From assembly GCA_025558075.1 (NCBI GenBank), contig JAHLKF010000003.1:1178001-1242000 (forward strand): a DNA stretch of 64,000 bases, written 5' to 3'. The notes below the pieces were generated by a model. The model saw only the letters and a program-made list of their open reading frames with translations. It made no database searches and was not told the DNA's origin. A program made the translations under genes and the position numbers. This DNA comes from Gaertneriomyces semiglobifer. Lineage: Eukaryota; Chytridiomycota; Chytridiomycetes; Spizellomycetales; Spizellomycetaceae. Below are positions 10,451 to 21,173 of this stretch, one piece after another; the stretch's first letter is position 1; the number at the start of each line of letters is the position of its first letter.

Positions 10451-11424
10451 ATGGGTGGAAACGGCGGGTTTCTAACGCCAAAGGTGAGTCGATTTTCCAA
10501 AGGCACTTGTTCGGCTCAACGTTTCGCTAACTCCTAGTACCAAAACAGGCGATTGCCAACAGAATAAAATCCAAAGGCCTACAAAAACTTCGCTGGTATT
10601 GTCAAATGTGCGAAAAACAATGTCGAGACGAAAACGGGTTCAAATGCCACTGCACCTCAGAAGCACATCTTCGCAAAATGATGGTGTTTTCTCAAAACCC
10701 CGACAAGTTTCTCAACTCTTACTCAACAGAGTTCAAGGACGAGTTTATGAAGCTGCTGTCCAGACGGTATGGCACAAGACGAGTACATGCCAACCTGGTA
10801 TATCAGGAATACATCTCAGATAGGACGCACTTGCACATGAACGCTACTCAATGGACCTCGCTTACCGAGTTTGTCAAGTATTTGGGGAGAGAAGGGCTTT
10901 GCGAAGTTGATGAGACCGAAAAGGGGTGGTTCATCAAATGGGTTGATAGAAGACCGGAGTCCCTTGCAAAGCAAGAAGCGGTTCTCAAAAAGGAACGAAT
11001 GGAAAGAACAGAGGAAGAGAGGGCACAGAAGGAACTGGAAGAACAGATACGCAAAACTCAGGAGCTATCAGCTGCAGCTGCTGCTAGTGATTCAGCGAAT
11101 GATGATAACACTGCTGGACAACTTAAACGAGATAATAACGAAGAACCTATCAAGCTTGAACTCAAACTCAATACCTCGTTTATGGCGAAACCTAAAATTG
11201 AACCGAAAAAGTTTAATGCCTTGGCATTGGCTTCGAAGAAGGGACTTGGAGCATCGTCTATTCCATCGACAAAATCATCCTCACCATTTTCAAATCCCTT
11301 GTCAAGCGCAAAGTCATCTGGGAAGAAGCCCTCAGCTGTAGAACAGATTATTCACGATGAGCAAGCGCGGAAACGAAAATCAGCTGAATATCAGCGCTCG
11401 GATGATAAGCGGAGACGGCTATAG
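10451..11424 (+). CDS. KIN17-like DNA/RNA-binding zinc-finger protein
   Basis: Join 10451-10483 and 10549-11424 (302 aa). The 11-residue first exon MGGNGGFLTPK followed by AIANRIKSKGLQKLRWYC matches the very conserved KIN17 N-terminus. The CCHH zinc finger is C-x2-C (CQMCEK) with C-x-C and H in the HCTSEAH segment, followed by the KIN17 winged-helix region with THLHMNATQW and FVKYLGREGLCEVDETEKGW. The C-terminal half is charged and coiled (ERTEEERAQKELEEQ) and ends in a basic stretch KRKS...DDKRRRL that could be a nuclear signal. Animal KIN17 is ~390 aa with a C-terminal tandem SH3/KOW-like module; that module is not visible here, as in other shortened fungal forms. Role: nuclear DNA repair/replication and splicing-associated protein. 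Confidence 0.93.
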
Positions 11425-11691
11425 GACCATGTAATAGGTTGGAAATGAAATAATATATATCCGCCGGCTTCGGAGCTGAACAACTATTTCGTAGACCTTT
11501 CTCGCCCTAGGTCCATATCAGTATTTACAAAAGCAAGTCCTACTGACTTGACTACCGCCTTCTGCATCACTCGCGCTGTATGCTTCGATCATGTGGAAGC
11601 GTCTGCGACCATGCCTGAGAACACGTATCTTTGAGAGTACGGCGGCACCGGTCGGTGACAACGTTTCAAGCAGGGACGTTGCGCTATCTAC

Positions 11692-13110
11692 TCATGATAC
11701 TTTCTCGTTCTCGTCTTCCAAATTTCGTGCGGGGCTTCCATCCACGTCACCTCTCGCATCCTTTGTCCAAATCTTTCGGCCTCCCATCTCCAAGACAGTC
11801 ATGGCTTCTGCCTGCTCTAGAATACTGCCTTTTGCTCGCCGCGCTTCCTTGGGATCTACAAGACGATCATCTCGTTCCACCTCTTTGATTAAGTACACTT
11901 CCACAGTATCGATCTCAAAGTCCGGATGACCGCTAAGTTGCGGAGAATTGAATGTCGTCGAGCGAGGCGAAGCCATGGAATGGCCAGTGGTAAAGTTATC
12001 AGAAACGTAAAGCCCAAAATATGAAAGCTGTCCTCCAAATGCCAAACCGTTTGGAAAGGTAGTGGCACCGTGGTTGAGGTAGACATAATTGGAATTTATA
12101 CCAGCTGTTGGATATATACCGTATTTGGGATGAAGAGCAAAAAGAAAAGTCGAAGGATCGCCCTGGAAGGTAGGTTTGATGTTCAGAGGAGTGGTAAACC
12201 CTCCAAAGACGTGACCTGTAGGTAGAAACGGTAAGACGGATTGTCCGAAATCCATGATTGAACACATTGTACCATCTTTGTCCTTGATGACCACAATTTC
12301 CCAGCCTACATCCTCGACAGCCTCTCGAAAGGAAGTCCAGCTTCCACCGGAACGTGAATCATATATTCGGCGCCAACTCTGACGTTGTAACTCGACGGGA
12401 AGCTGAGTGTGGATAAGAAAAAGAGACTCGGGGTTGAGGAGGGAACTGGGTGGAAGATGTGGAAGTGTTGCCGATTTCACACTTGAAGTTAGCGGCGCAA
12501 AGGCGGCCGTGAATAGGACCGGAATGTGTGTCGTTTGCGGAAGAGTTTTCAGCTTCAAAGATGATTGCTTACGCGAGGCATCAGCGGAGCCGGACAATTC
12601 TGCATCAAAATCCGTCATGTCGTACGCTTGCTGGTATGACTGTCCTGCGGCCCATTCTTCCGCCAGAAACTCGACAAAGCTTTCGCTGACACTGCAAGGC
12701 TCGCTTGGCGTTTCTGCGCGTATTTGATACAACGTCGCTATCCCACTATCTGCGATATCCTTCAAAAACGCCTGAACACCGGTAGAATCGTCGCTATAAA
12801 TCTTGAGCCAAACGTCGCCCAGCGCTGCTCCACCTTTCAACGAACATAAAGAGTCGACCGCTCGTGTTAGCCCATTTACCGTTATCAACCTCTTCTGCCC
12901 ACTTTTCCCGGTACTAGAGTATTCAGCTGCCTTGAGAGCTACCACCCGCCTCAAACGCTCTGGTATGAGTTTAGGCAGGACAGCCTGCAGAGCGTCCTCA
13001 GTAGGACTCTGCAGGCTCAATACCATCTGGCGTAGACGGGATATTGCCTCTGGCGGTAGCGTAGAAGGGACATGGGAATCCTGTTGCGGATGCGAAGACG
13101 ATGAGCCCAT
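11692..13110 (-). CDS. TLDc-domain protein, MEAK7-like, probably myristoylated
   Basis: Single exon, 472 aa. The start MGSSSSHP is a good N-myristoylation signal (Gly2, Ser6), as in animal MEAK7 (TLDC1). Residues ~20-200 are mostly helical and unrecognised. The TLDc domain occupies ~240-430: SWRRIYDSRSGGSWTSF, then VVIKDKDGTMCSIMDFG, FGGFTTPLNIKP, STFLFALHPKYGIYP, FPNGLAFGGQLSYFGLYVSDNFTTGHS and a final EIDTVEVYLI strand. In human cells MEAK7 sits on lysosomes and supports an alternative mTOR signal; vacuolar membrane localisation here is inference. It ends with a short acidic tail. A TAGGGTT-type box lies ~120 bp upstream of the start. Confidence 0.88.
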   Translation of the reverse strand: MGSSSSHPQQDSHVPSTLPPEAISRLRQMVLSLQSPTEDALQAVLPKLIPERLRRVVALKAAEYSSTGKSGQKRLITVNGLTRAVDSLCSLKGGAALGDVWLKIYSDDSTGVQAFLKDIADSGIATLYQIRAETPSEPCSVSESFVEFLAEEWAAGQSYQQAYDMTDFDAELSGSADASRKQSSLKLKTLPQTTHIPVLFTAAFAPLTSSVKSATLPHLPPSSLLNPESLFLIHTQLPVELQRQSWRRIYDSRSGGSWTSFREAVEDVGWEIVVIKDKDGTMCSIMDFGQSVLPFLPTGHVFGGFTTPLNIKPTFQGDPSTFLFALHPKYGIYPTAGINSNYVYLNHGATTFPNGLAFGGQLSYFGLYVSDNFTTGHSMASPRSTTFNSPQLSGHPDFEIDTVEVYLIKEVERDDRLVDPKEARRAKGSILEQAEAMTVLEMGGRKIWTKDARGDVDGSPARNLEDENEKVS

Positions 13111-13645
13111 TATTATTTATTATATATGGCTGTTGAGATATCCTCCATTGCAGTTTATACTTTGGACGATACTTTGCAAGTTGCACTTTCTGCCAACCCG
13201 CGTCCGGCTCAATCGATAACACATTAGTGCTGGGGTTAGGGTTGGCAGTTTGGCCGCCACATTCGCCAAGCGGATAACTGTTCTATTCAAATTCTTACAG
13301 GGGTGGTCGGCCCCTGTGCTGCTGGAGCGTTGCTTGACTGTGGGCCAAGGTCTGCCTGTTTGCCTGCATGTTGTTGGGATCGACGGAAGGAACAGTGCGA
13401 GTCTTTGGCCGGGTAGTCTCATTGCGGTCGCTCCGCTTCATATCGTTTCAGTGCGTCCACTACTAGATCTCGAATGACCTGATTGTGAGATATGACTGTG
13501 TCTGGCCTGTACGGCGGTTCGATTTTGACCGAATCGCTCAGGAGGCGTATGAGAGGATCATCTGGGGCAGAAGAAACCATCATCCCACTCTGCCATAACC
13601 GTCGAGTTAGCAGTTTTTAGCTGCACCTCGCGCATCTCACATTTC
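13111..13645. other. Intergenic region with a telomere-like box
   Basis: 535 bp between MEAK7 (5' end) and the Gemin6-like gene (3' end). The only notable element is GGGGTTAGGGTTGG at 13232-13245, discussed under findings. No gene seen. Confidence 0.6.
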
Positions 13646-14198
13646 TCACACCTTCTCCAACCATGCGGCGAGCTGATCCCTAGCTTCCAGGACTTTTCGA
13701 ACTTTGGGTGCCCCAGATTGGAGACCCGTCATGAAGTTCTTCACTTGCTCTGGTGTCAGAGGAACGCTATTCTCGTCAGCATACATGTCCTCTTTAATTG
13801 CGCAACATTTATGTCAAAATAAGCAGAATGATCAACAACACAGCAGTACTTGGGTACCTTTGATCATTTCAATAGCATGGTGTAGCACAAATGTCAATTG
13901 ATGGGGTGAAGGTTTCGGTGCACAGGCCGATGATTCTTCAACACCCGCCCGAGACCTTGCATCGTCATCTGAATCTCCAGACTTCTTCTATTGAGGTAAG
14001 GACAGCTTTAGAAATGCTTGCCAAATTAGGGAACGTTTCAACCAAAATTGAAACCTGTAAAATGAAAACGTTGCCATCTGTTGGATCCAAACTCAACAAG
14101 ATGCCTGCCAGTGAGGTTCCAGATTTCAACTTCACCACTACAGGGTGGTCAATCAGCTCGTCAATGGAATCTGCCTGAACCTCGTACGACAGGTTCAT
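13646..14198 (-). CDS. LSM-fold protein with Gemin6-like layout
   Basis: Three minus-strand exons, 14198-14055, 13987-13858 and 13791-13646 (139 aa); every phase closes. Residues 1-48 (ELIDHPVVVKLKSGTSLAG then LLSLDPTDGNVFIL) form the first half of an LSM fold. A Ser/Asp-rich stretch (~49-75) is followed by HHAIEMIKED and a C-terminal helical block ending ARDQLAAWLEKV. Gemin6 has the same order: LSM strands, a HAV-containing strand, then a helix ending KKWLEK. Gemin6 pairs with Gemin7 in the SMN complex that loads Sm rings on snRNAs. Identification rests on layout and a few residues, so another LSM-like protein is possible. The middle exon junctions use a weak GTTTCA donor. Confidence 0.6.
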
Positions 14199-14352
14199 GC
14201 TGAGCTTTGGGATCCAGTTCCACTTTTTGACGCAAACACGGCTTTGAAATCCTCAATTTCGACCATTCGTGACAAACATTTATTATTACTTTGTCCCATT
14301 ATCTACATGGACCCATGCCATCATTCTGTGAAGCAAAGGCGACTTGATTGAA

Positions 14353-14646
14353 TTATACTGACGGCGACAATTTTTCGCCCCAGAATGGCCTATGCTTAGA
14401 AATGGCGTCGTACGTGCTCGTAATTAAGTTAGTTAGGATTGTCAAGCAGGGAGGGAGATAAGGAAGTGTTGGCGACATGTTTGACAATGTATGAATTGCT
14501 GTCACCACAGCAGCTGTGCAGGAGATAGCTGTGAGTACGGTGGACACTCCCTGCCCTCGTTTGTCAGCTTTGGCGATGACTTCATTCGAAAAGCCCATCG
14601 CTGCGGATATAAAAGCAGAGGATGCTGGCGAGGGGGAGGTCGACAT
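14353..14646 (-). CDS. Small hypothetical protein with one hydrophobic segment
   Basis: Open frame of 97 aa between the Gemin6-like gene and the divergently transcribed aldo-keto reductase, only 71 bp from its start codon. Residues ~34-60 (VSTVLTAISCTAAVVTAIHTL) are mildly hydrophobic and could be a membrane helix. No family recognised. It could also be part of the reductase promoter that is open by chance. Confidence 0.35.
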   Translation of the reverse strand: MSTSPSPASSAFISAAMGFSNEVIAKADKRGQGVSTVLTAISCTAAVVTAIHTLSNMSPTLPYLPPCLTILTNLITSTYDAISKHRPFWGEKLSPSV

Positions 14647-14717
14647 CAGTTAGCACAGCATTTCCATTCAGTTGCTATCAGAAACCTTCAAACATTTCCT
14701 TGTTCTCTTCATCCATC

Positions 14718-15738
14718 ATGGTCAAGATTATTTTCGGCGCGGGAATTTTCAGTGGGGCAGAAGGCTTCGTTCAGACCGTTGACGATGTGAACCAATGGCT
14801 TAAAGTTGTTGAAGAGCTCGGAATCAAAGACCTTGACACTGCCCAAATTTATGGACAAAGCGAAAAGTTACTCGGTGACGCCCATGCTACCGAAAGGTTC
14901 ATCGTTGACACGAAATGCGGAGCCGGTTTCTTGCCAGATACCCCAGCATCAAAGGAATTCATCGTAAAAAGTGGGCAGGAAAGTTTGCAGAAACTGCAGA
15001 CCAAGCGGGTGAGTGTGACGCTGCTGTTTATTGTTCATTGCGTAACTCTAACGCCCTCGCTCTTAGGTTCACATCTACTATCTGCACGCTCCTGAACACC
15101 GTGTTCCGTTAGAAGAAGTACTTGCTGGTATTGACGCGTTGTACAAGGCCGGTGCTTTTGAGAAGTTTGGGCTCTCAAACTTCCGCGCTGCTGAAGTCGA
15201 GGAAGTGATTCGTGTGGCCAAAGAACACAATTACGTCCTTCCGTCCGTTTATCAAGGCAATTACTCAGCGGTCGCACGTCGCCAGGAAACGGAGCTCTTC
15301 CCGACGCTGAGAAAACACAAGATCGCATTCTACGCCTACAGCCCTGTTGCCGGAGGCTTCTTGACAAAGACCCCGGAGCAGTTGCTTCAAGCAAAAGGTC
15401 GCTGGGACCCTAGCACGCACCTTGGCAGTTTATATCACTCATTATACAACAAGCCCGAGTTGTTGAAGGCGCTTCAGGTCTGGAGTGATATAGCTGAGAA
15501 GAACGGCCTGTCAAAGGCGGAGCTTGCATATCGTTGGGTGGCACATCACTCCCAGTTGAAGTACGAAAATGGAGATGGTCTTATCGTAGGTGCATCAACC
15601 ACTGATCAACTGAAAGCGTCGGTGGCTGCTGTCAAGAAGGGTCCTCTGAGCCCGAAAATTGTGGCAGAGATAGAGGAGTTCTGGAAGCTCGCTGAACCTG
15701 TCAGTCCTTTGGACAACTTCTATGCCGCAAAACCTTAG
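14718..15738 (+). CDS. Aldo-keto reductase, AKR7-like
   Basis: Join 14718-15008 and 15067-15738 (320 aa), typical length for the family. Catalytic tetrad residues are visible: Asp and Tyr in DTAQIYG, Lys in VDTKCG, and His in YYLHAPEHR just after the junction. FGLSNFRAAEV, AYSPVAGGFLT and IVGASTTDQL are further (beta/alpha)8-barrel and NADPH-site blocks that recall the aflatoxin-aldehyde-reductase group (AKR7). Expected reaction: NADPH-dependent reduction of small aldehydes or ketones in the cytosol. Physiological substrate cannot be told. Donor GTGAGT, acceptor TTAG; the start at 14718 begins directly at the first barrel strand (MVKIIFGAG). Confidence 0.92.
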
Positions 15739-16529
15739 ACGTTCCTTCATGTTCACATCGTTGATAATATTTTGTTTCAATATCATATCACTTTCCTGGT
15801 ATTTGTCTGATGAGCTATTTGGGATTCCGACAAGTTGTCCAACTGGTTCGGGTCCACATCTCATCTGTGGGTAGTACGGTATCGCATGGCTCTCTTTCGC
15901 AGTTGCTCTTACAATTCATTCGTGGATGAAATGGCATAGGTAAAATGTGGCATAAATGACATTGCCAGAAGGCCGTAATTGGCCTTACACAGCTGCTACC
16001 CTCGACAAGTATCCAGTACTTTCCGGAACGAAGGTATGACCTTTGAAGGCGAGTACAATTGTTCAAATCAAATGGCCATTAACTCGGATGTGCCCATCGT
16101 TCTAGAGTGCCGAATGGCCCACTAATTGTGGCACTGGGTGGCCCATTAATACACAGAGTCAAAGTCGCAACAATCGCTAAACATGAGTAAGCTATTTGGA
16201 ATGTAGGACCGCACCGCAAGTACTCAACATGGAGATCTCATGGGCCGCCCGCTAGGATACTGTTGAGGAAACGCTAGATGTGTATACAAAAACCAATGTC
16301 AGCAGTGCAGCTCACGGCCCATTCAGCCCACCCGTAATTGCGGGTGCGCTATATTGTTCCGCATTGGCACTCCGTGTTCGATGGTCGTTTCCCATCCCTT
16401 AGTCAGGCTGCCATCATCCCTGTTTGTGCAGGTCGTTCGCTGGTTGTTTGTGGAGGTCGGCGTCGCTGTGGCTTTTGAGAACAACGCGCGGAGAAGGAAC
16501 TTGTGAGAGCGTCACTCTCAACTACGCAA
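15739..16529. other. Intergenic region with repeated GGCCCA boxes
   Basis: About 0.8 kb between two plus-strand genes. The hexamer GGCCCA occurs three times, twice within GGCCCA(C/T)TAAT (near 16114 and 16140) and once near 16315. They could be promoter elements of the downstream transporter gene. No gene seen. Confidence 0.5.
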
Positions 16530-18262
16530 ATGCCGTCTTCTCCCACCTACTTCAGTCCACCAAGCATCCTGGCCGACCAGCCCGACCGTGAATACCAAAC
16601 TACTAACGTTCTCGGCAACTTCTTGATCGGTGCTTCCGTGTCGCTGGTAGCCTCATGTCTTTCCTCGCTGGGAGTGAACCTACAGGCGTCTGCCCTTCAA
16701 CGAAACAGCCATACTACGCGGAGTAGCTCCAAAGATGACGTTGGAGAGTGGGAGGATGAGCATGTGCATCATTCGGGTTATGGGGCTATAAGCAATGAGG
16801 AGAGTAGCTTCGCCAGTACATCGGCAAGAGCCGAGTCACCAACCCGAACCGAAGGAACGATTCGCGAGAGAAGAATATCATCACAGCCAGCATCAAGTGT
16901 ACCCACCTCGCGGCAGAAAGCACCTTCCACTACAGATGATAATGACGAGACTGATGGCTTTCCGGAAGTTTGGATTGACGAGATTGCCACAAAATTGTCC
17001 AAGTCGGGAGGTTGGAGCAAAGATGGGCTTAAGGGTACATTGATGAAATGGCAATGGTATTTGGGTACGATTTCTGCACGTGCATGCATTAATGTGCTTT
17101 TGGATTGACTTACGCTGCCTACCAGGGTTCAGTATGTACATAATATCGCAACTTTTTGGGTCCGTTATTGCCTTGGCATTTGTGTGAGTGTTCATACAGT
17201 CACCGTCACCGAGACTCTGTATACTCAACCGGTCGAATAGGTCCCCAGTGGTGCTCGCGCCATTGGGGTCAGCAAGCTTGATTTTCAATGTCCTGTTCGC
17301 CCGATTGTTTCTCGGCATACGCGCAACTGGACTGGCATGGGTTGGCACCTTCCTTGTTGTCGTCGGGTGTGCCATTGTGAGCACGTTTGGATCAGGAACA
17401 GCTGAGGAAAGTGAGTAGTCACGGAGGTTTGGTGCTCTACCCGAGGCCTCCGTTAACAACTTCAACAACCCAGGGCAAACGATTGATGATCTCATAAGAC
17501 TGTTCAGTCGTCCTGCATTTATCATATACTTCAGCATTCAAGGCACCGCAGTAATATTGGTGTTCGCAATCATAAAGTACCTTGAATATGGACGAGGCGG
17601 AGTACAGAACATGATCCATTCCCCGGAAACGCAGCCCTTGGTGCCTAGGCCTTCTGAAAGCAGGCAGTCTTTGGCCAGCGGAAAGTGGATAGGGGTACTA
17701 TACGCGGCTCTTGGCGGCACAGTAGCAAGTCAGACGCTATTGCTCACGAAAAGCGGGTAAGAGTTGCAAAGGGTTTCGCGACAAGTTGACCATTAATCTT
17801 TGGTTTTTGCGTAGTGTCGAGCTATTGATTGTCTCATTATTTGAGATTGACAACCAAATTCAAGGGCTTTTCGCCTTAGGGATCCTCATCACGCTCTGTA
17901 TCACTGCGTTTCTCCAACTCTACTCCTTGAACCGTGGGATGCACTATTCACCTCCCACCATCGTCATTCCGGTTTTCTACACCTTTTTCACCGTTTTTTC
18001 CCTGTGCAACACTCTGGTGTACTTTGATCAGTTGGATGACTATGCGGGGCCCGATCTGGCTTGTGTGGGAATGGGTATTCTTGCCATCATTGGCGGTGTC
18101 TCGTTGCTCGCGAGAAGCGGAGCGTCAGGTCCACCACAGCCGGTTCACTCCCGCAATTCCTTTCGGGAGGCAGATGAGGATCATGAAGTTACGGCTGAGG
18201 ATTCCGCCGCTGCAGTCATAGATGTACCCTCAAACGGGCGAACCGTTGGCCAGCATAGTTGA
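16530..18262 (+). CDS. NIPA-like (DMT superfamily) membrane transporter
   Basis: Five exons, join 16530-17064, 17126-17183, 17241-17410, 17474-17756, 17815-18262 (497 aa), all phases consistent. An N-terminal helix (LGNFLIGASVSLVASCLSSLGVN) is followed by a ~120-residue Ser-rich hydrophilic insert. The core resumes at KWQWYLGGFSMYIISQLFGSV. SPVVLAPLGSASLIFNVLFAR and GTFLVVVGCAIVSTFG match the NIPA/DUF803 signature around the second and third helices. Five to six more helices follow (IIYFSIQGTAVILVF, WIGVLYAALGGTVASQT, LGILITLCITAFLQLY, IVIPVFYTFFTVFSLCNTLVYF, LACVGMGILAIIGGVSLLA). The C-terminus is acidic and cytosolic. Animal NIPA proteins are linked to Mg2+ transport; substrate here is unproven. 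Confidence 0.82.
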
Positions 18263-18806
18263 GGCCGCGGCATGTCGGAAGCTGCAAATACGTGACTCAA
18301 AAAGCCTCGGACTTCTCAAAGTAGAAGGCGGGAGGAGGGGTTTGGGCGAAATCTTAAATAGATCATGCCGTAGGCGTTTGGCCTCTGCCTCCTTGTTTGA
18401 GTGACGCAAACAGTAGACCATAATTGCACCCTACATTTAACCGCCTCTAGCCGTTGAAAGCACTGGCTGGTAGCTTAAACAGTCGCCATAGGCTCTTGCT
18501 CGACCTTATGTCGGGTGAGGTCTGTTAGTTAATCGCACTTCTGGCGCAGAACAGCGACGGGTTGATGAAAGTCATTGGGAAGAGAGCGTACGTCTTGATC
18601 TCCCACATCGCAATCACACAGTGATGCTATATACTCCAGATGTCGCTCGTAACGCATGTGAACCATGCCGTATCATGCACAGCTGAGTGTTCAAAATGAA
18701 GCCAACCGTATGCTCGAAAATCGCCGAAATGCGCAGTGCTGGCAAAAACGTGACATAACCGCAAGCAACCTTGACAAGACAAGCGCAGCAAGCACTTCAT
18801 TACAAA
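18263..18806. other. Intergenic region, nothing recognised
   Basis: About 0.54 kb between two plus-strand genes; no convincing frame, repeat or RNA gene seen. Confidence 0.55.
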
Positions 18807-19504
18807 ATGGTCTCGGCTTGGTATTACGACGACTCTGATCCCAGCCTCGATTGCAGGGAACCTCACCAGTTTACCCCGAACCGTCCGGTATCCCTGGAGC
18901 AGCTCGCAAAACTTGGTGTTTTGTATTGGCACATTGATGTGACTGAACCGGGTTATATGGACCAAGTTAACAGCATTTGCGCCGAGCGACAATATCAGAA
19001 CAGGGATCAGGTGTGTGCTGGATGGGTCTCACGGTCCGTAGTGCTGTAGTGGACCGACGTAACGAACCTTTTTTGGCTGCAGATTACAATATCCAAGGAA
19101 AAGCTGCCAAACTACGAGGAGAAATTGAAAATCTTTTTTACGGAACATATCCATGAGGATGAAGAGATCCGTTTTATTTTGGAGGGTAGCGGATACTTCG
19201 ATGTGCGAAGTCCGGGAGATGAATGGATCCGAATTGCATGCAAGGCGTCCGACATGATTATCTTGGTGAGCAGATAGCCCTGCGGCTTCGGAGCATGACC
19301 GACATATTAACATCATTTTGGTAGCCCGCTGGAATGTACCACCGTTTTACCCTTGACACCACCAACTATCTCACAGCGATGCGCTTGTTCAAAGAAGATC
19401 CAAAATGGACGCCACTGAACCGAGACGAACGGACTGATGTGAACCAGTACCGAAAGCAATATTTGGATACCTTCATAAAGCAGGCAGAAGAGACGCGGAA
19501 ATGA
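18807..19504 (+). CDS. ADI1: Acireductone dioxygenase (methionine salvage)
   Basis: Join 18807-19010, 19083-19265, 19325-19504 (188 aa, typical length). The cupin metal site is visible: HIHEDEE supplies two His and a Glu ligand and MYHRF supplies the last His. Other family blocks are VSAWYYDDS at the start, [20 protein letters not shown], and [24 protein letters not shown] at the end. The enzyme oxidises acireductone (1,2-dihydroxy-5-methylthiopent-1-en-3-one) in the methionine salvage cycle. With Fe2+ it yields the keto acid precursor of methionine; with Ni2+ it makes methylthiopropionate, formate and CO. Soluble cytosolic or nuclear protein. No other salvage gene is nearby. Confidence 0.95.
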
Positions 19505-19699
19505 CATTTTAGAAACGGCACTGGTGTTTCTACTGATTCGGTCGATTTATATTATATTGTGGTCTATGATTTTTCGATCAACTGCAGTCTATTACATCCT
19601 TTCTACGAGACTCACGGGAAGTCTTATGAAGAGGCCGACTATCACGTAGTGGCGCATGCCCAAAGGCTTTCGGCTCTTAGTATTCATGGTATGAGGAGC

Positions 19700-21173
19700 G
19701 GAATGTAACCACTTGGTGCGCGAGTCGTAAATCACCATTCGCACCAACCTCAATCCTGTGAGAGGAAGAAAAGAGAATTAATGATCGGCAGTCGACAGCA
19801 GGACACTTGGAAGAAGCTTACAATGTCGATTTCATCGAAACCATGAGCAGCAAGCTGTCGTAACACATCATTGATAAATACAGCACGAGATTGAGGAGTC
19901 AACGCCACGTTTGAAAACCGTCGTTCTGTCGGCGGGTCATTCATCGCCCAGCCACCAACAGCTCACATGGTTTTCAAGCTCGGATTAATCTTTTTCAAGT
20001 GCTGCAGCTCAGCGATATGCTCACGGTCGTCATTTTGGATGTACTCCTAAGCAAAGGAGTATACGGTACGTGTGTATATTTGGTGGCATCCAAGTCTCGC
20101 GGCCGAACGGCCGGAAGAGCGCTATTCGGTATGCCGTTGCACCGGCGATGAGCGGCCCCTTGAATTTGATGGCAAGTTTCATGAGCATGCTCGATCACCA
20201 ATCAATCACAGTTGCTGTAGTATCCAATAACATTACGTGCAACATTTCCTACCGATCAGCAACGTCGTTAGTAGATCAGAGTTCATCACAAATGATGAGA
20301 AAAATTGTAACGTTACCGTTGCAACTGGTCCGACCAACGTTATCGAATTGGCTCAGCTTTGCACAATTGCTTTGACAACCAGTACCCAATACTCCAGTGG
20401 TTGCCTCGCAACAGTCGTCTGTGAAGCCGCACCAAGCCCATCTGACCAGCAGATCAGATCTCCTTCGTCGTCTACAGGCCAATGCACCCGGATGTGCACA
20501 CATACTTTTCCACAGCATGTCTGCAAGGGACACTTTTTGTTCCTGGGAGACTCTAACCCGCAGTGAATGGTGAACGACAAATTCAATTTTCTTGTATTGG
20601 ACTGCAAAATGCTGCTTGGCATACCAGGATCTACAGTTGGTAGAGGGAGGCTTCCTGGTGAGACGCAGATATTGATTATCGACTGAGGACGGTCCATCTA
20701 TGTTACAAGCTGTGATTTACAGTGCGCTGTGCTTGTAGCAGGCGCACCGCCGTCTCGCCATCACACCAGTGGAAAATGTGAGGGTAGACATCGGTCGGAA
20801 TGATGGAGGCGGGCATTTTGCGGCTCTTCCTCTTTGACGTATATAAACACTCCCGGTGCTTTGGCAGATTCCTAGCATAGGAGAGCCAAGGGGGAAGTCG
20901 CTCTCTTATACTCGTTCCGTGATCCATCGTGGTCGGCAATCTGCAACTCTTCCGCCGAACGGTGCTTGGTTGTTCCTCTGCCTTGCCTATTGCTGCTGTC
21001 AACTCATCGCACCAGCAACAGTTGAGGCCAGCGCTGGTGATCTTGTTGCGTTCCGCGATTCGATCACACCAGTCCCCCGCTTGCACTCGGTCGACCTTGC
21101 AATTCGCCTGGGCAATTGCCAAAGCCGACAAAGCGGCCAACACTATGTGACGAAGGATTGCGGCCATTTCCAA
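19700..21173 (-). pseudogene. Broken secreted LysM / CBM18 / GH18 chitinase
   Basis: Pieces of one family lie in the right order on the minus strand but in different frames. 21173-21050: signal peptide (HIVLAALSALAIAQA) then a LysM-like start (VQAGDWCDRIAERN). 20667-20622: ICVSPGSLPLP, a LysM exit motif. 20541-20500: CPLQTCCGK and 20434-20339: WCGFTDD...GCQSNCA, a CBM18 chitin-binding module split over two frames. 20105-20067: PRDLDATKYTHV, start of the GH18 barrel. About 20045-19976: NDD..HIAELQHLKKINPSLKT. An in-frame TGA sits at 19975-19973, directly before GGWAMNDPP. Then GFDEIDI near 19822 is the catalytic GH18 motif start, which should continue D-x-D-W-E but does not. The rest of the barrel is missing. 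Such multi-domain chitinases, related to the chitinase subunits of yeast killer toxins, are secreted and chitin-binding; this copy cannot make one. Confidence 0.8.

Noticed and set aside
19735..19760. Apparent similarity of a short stretch downstream of the GH18 relic to the UBFD1 micro-exon
   Set aside because: Resemblance of about 20 bases with mismatches around a CAG acceptor; no reading-frame or family support.
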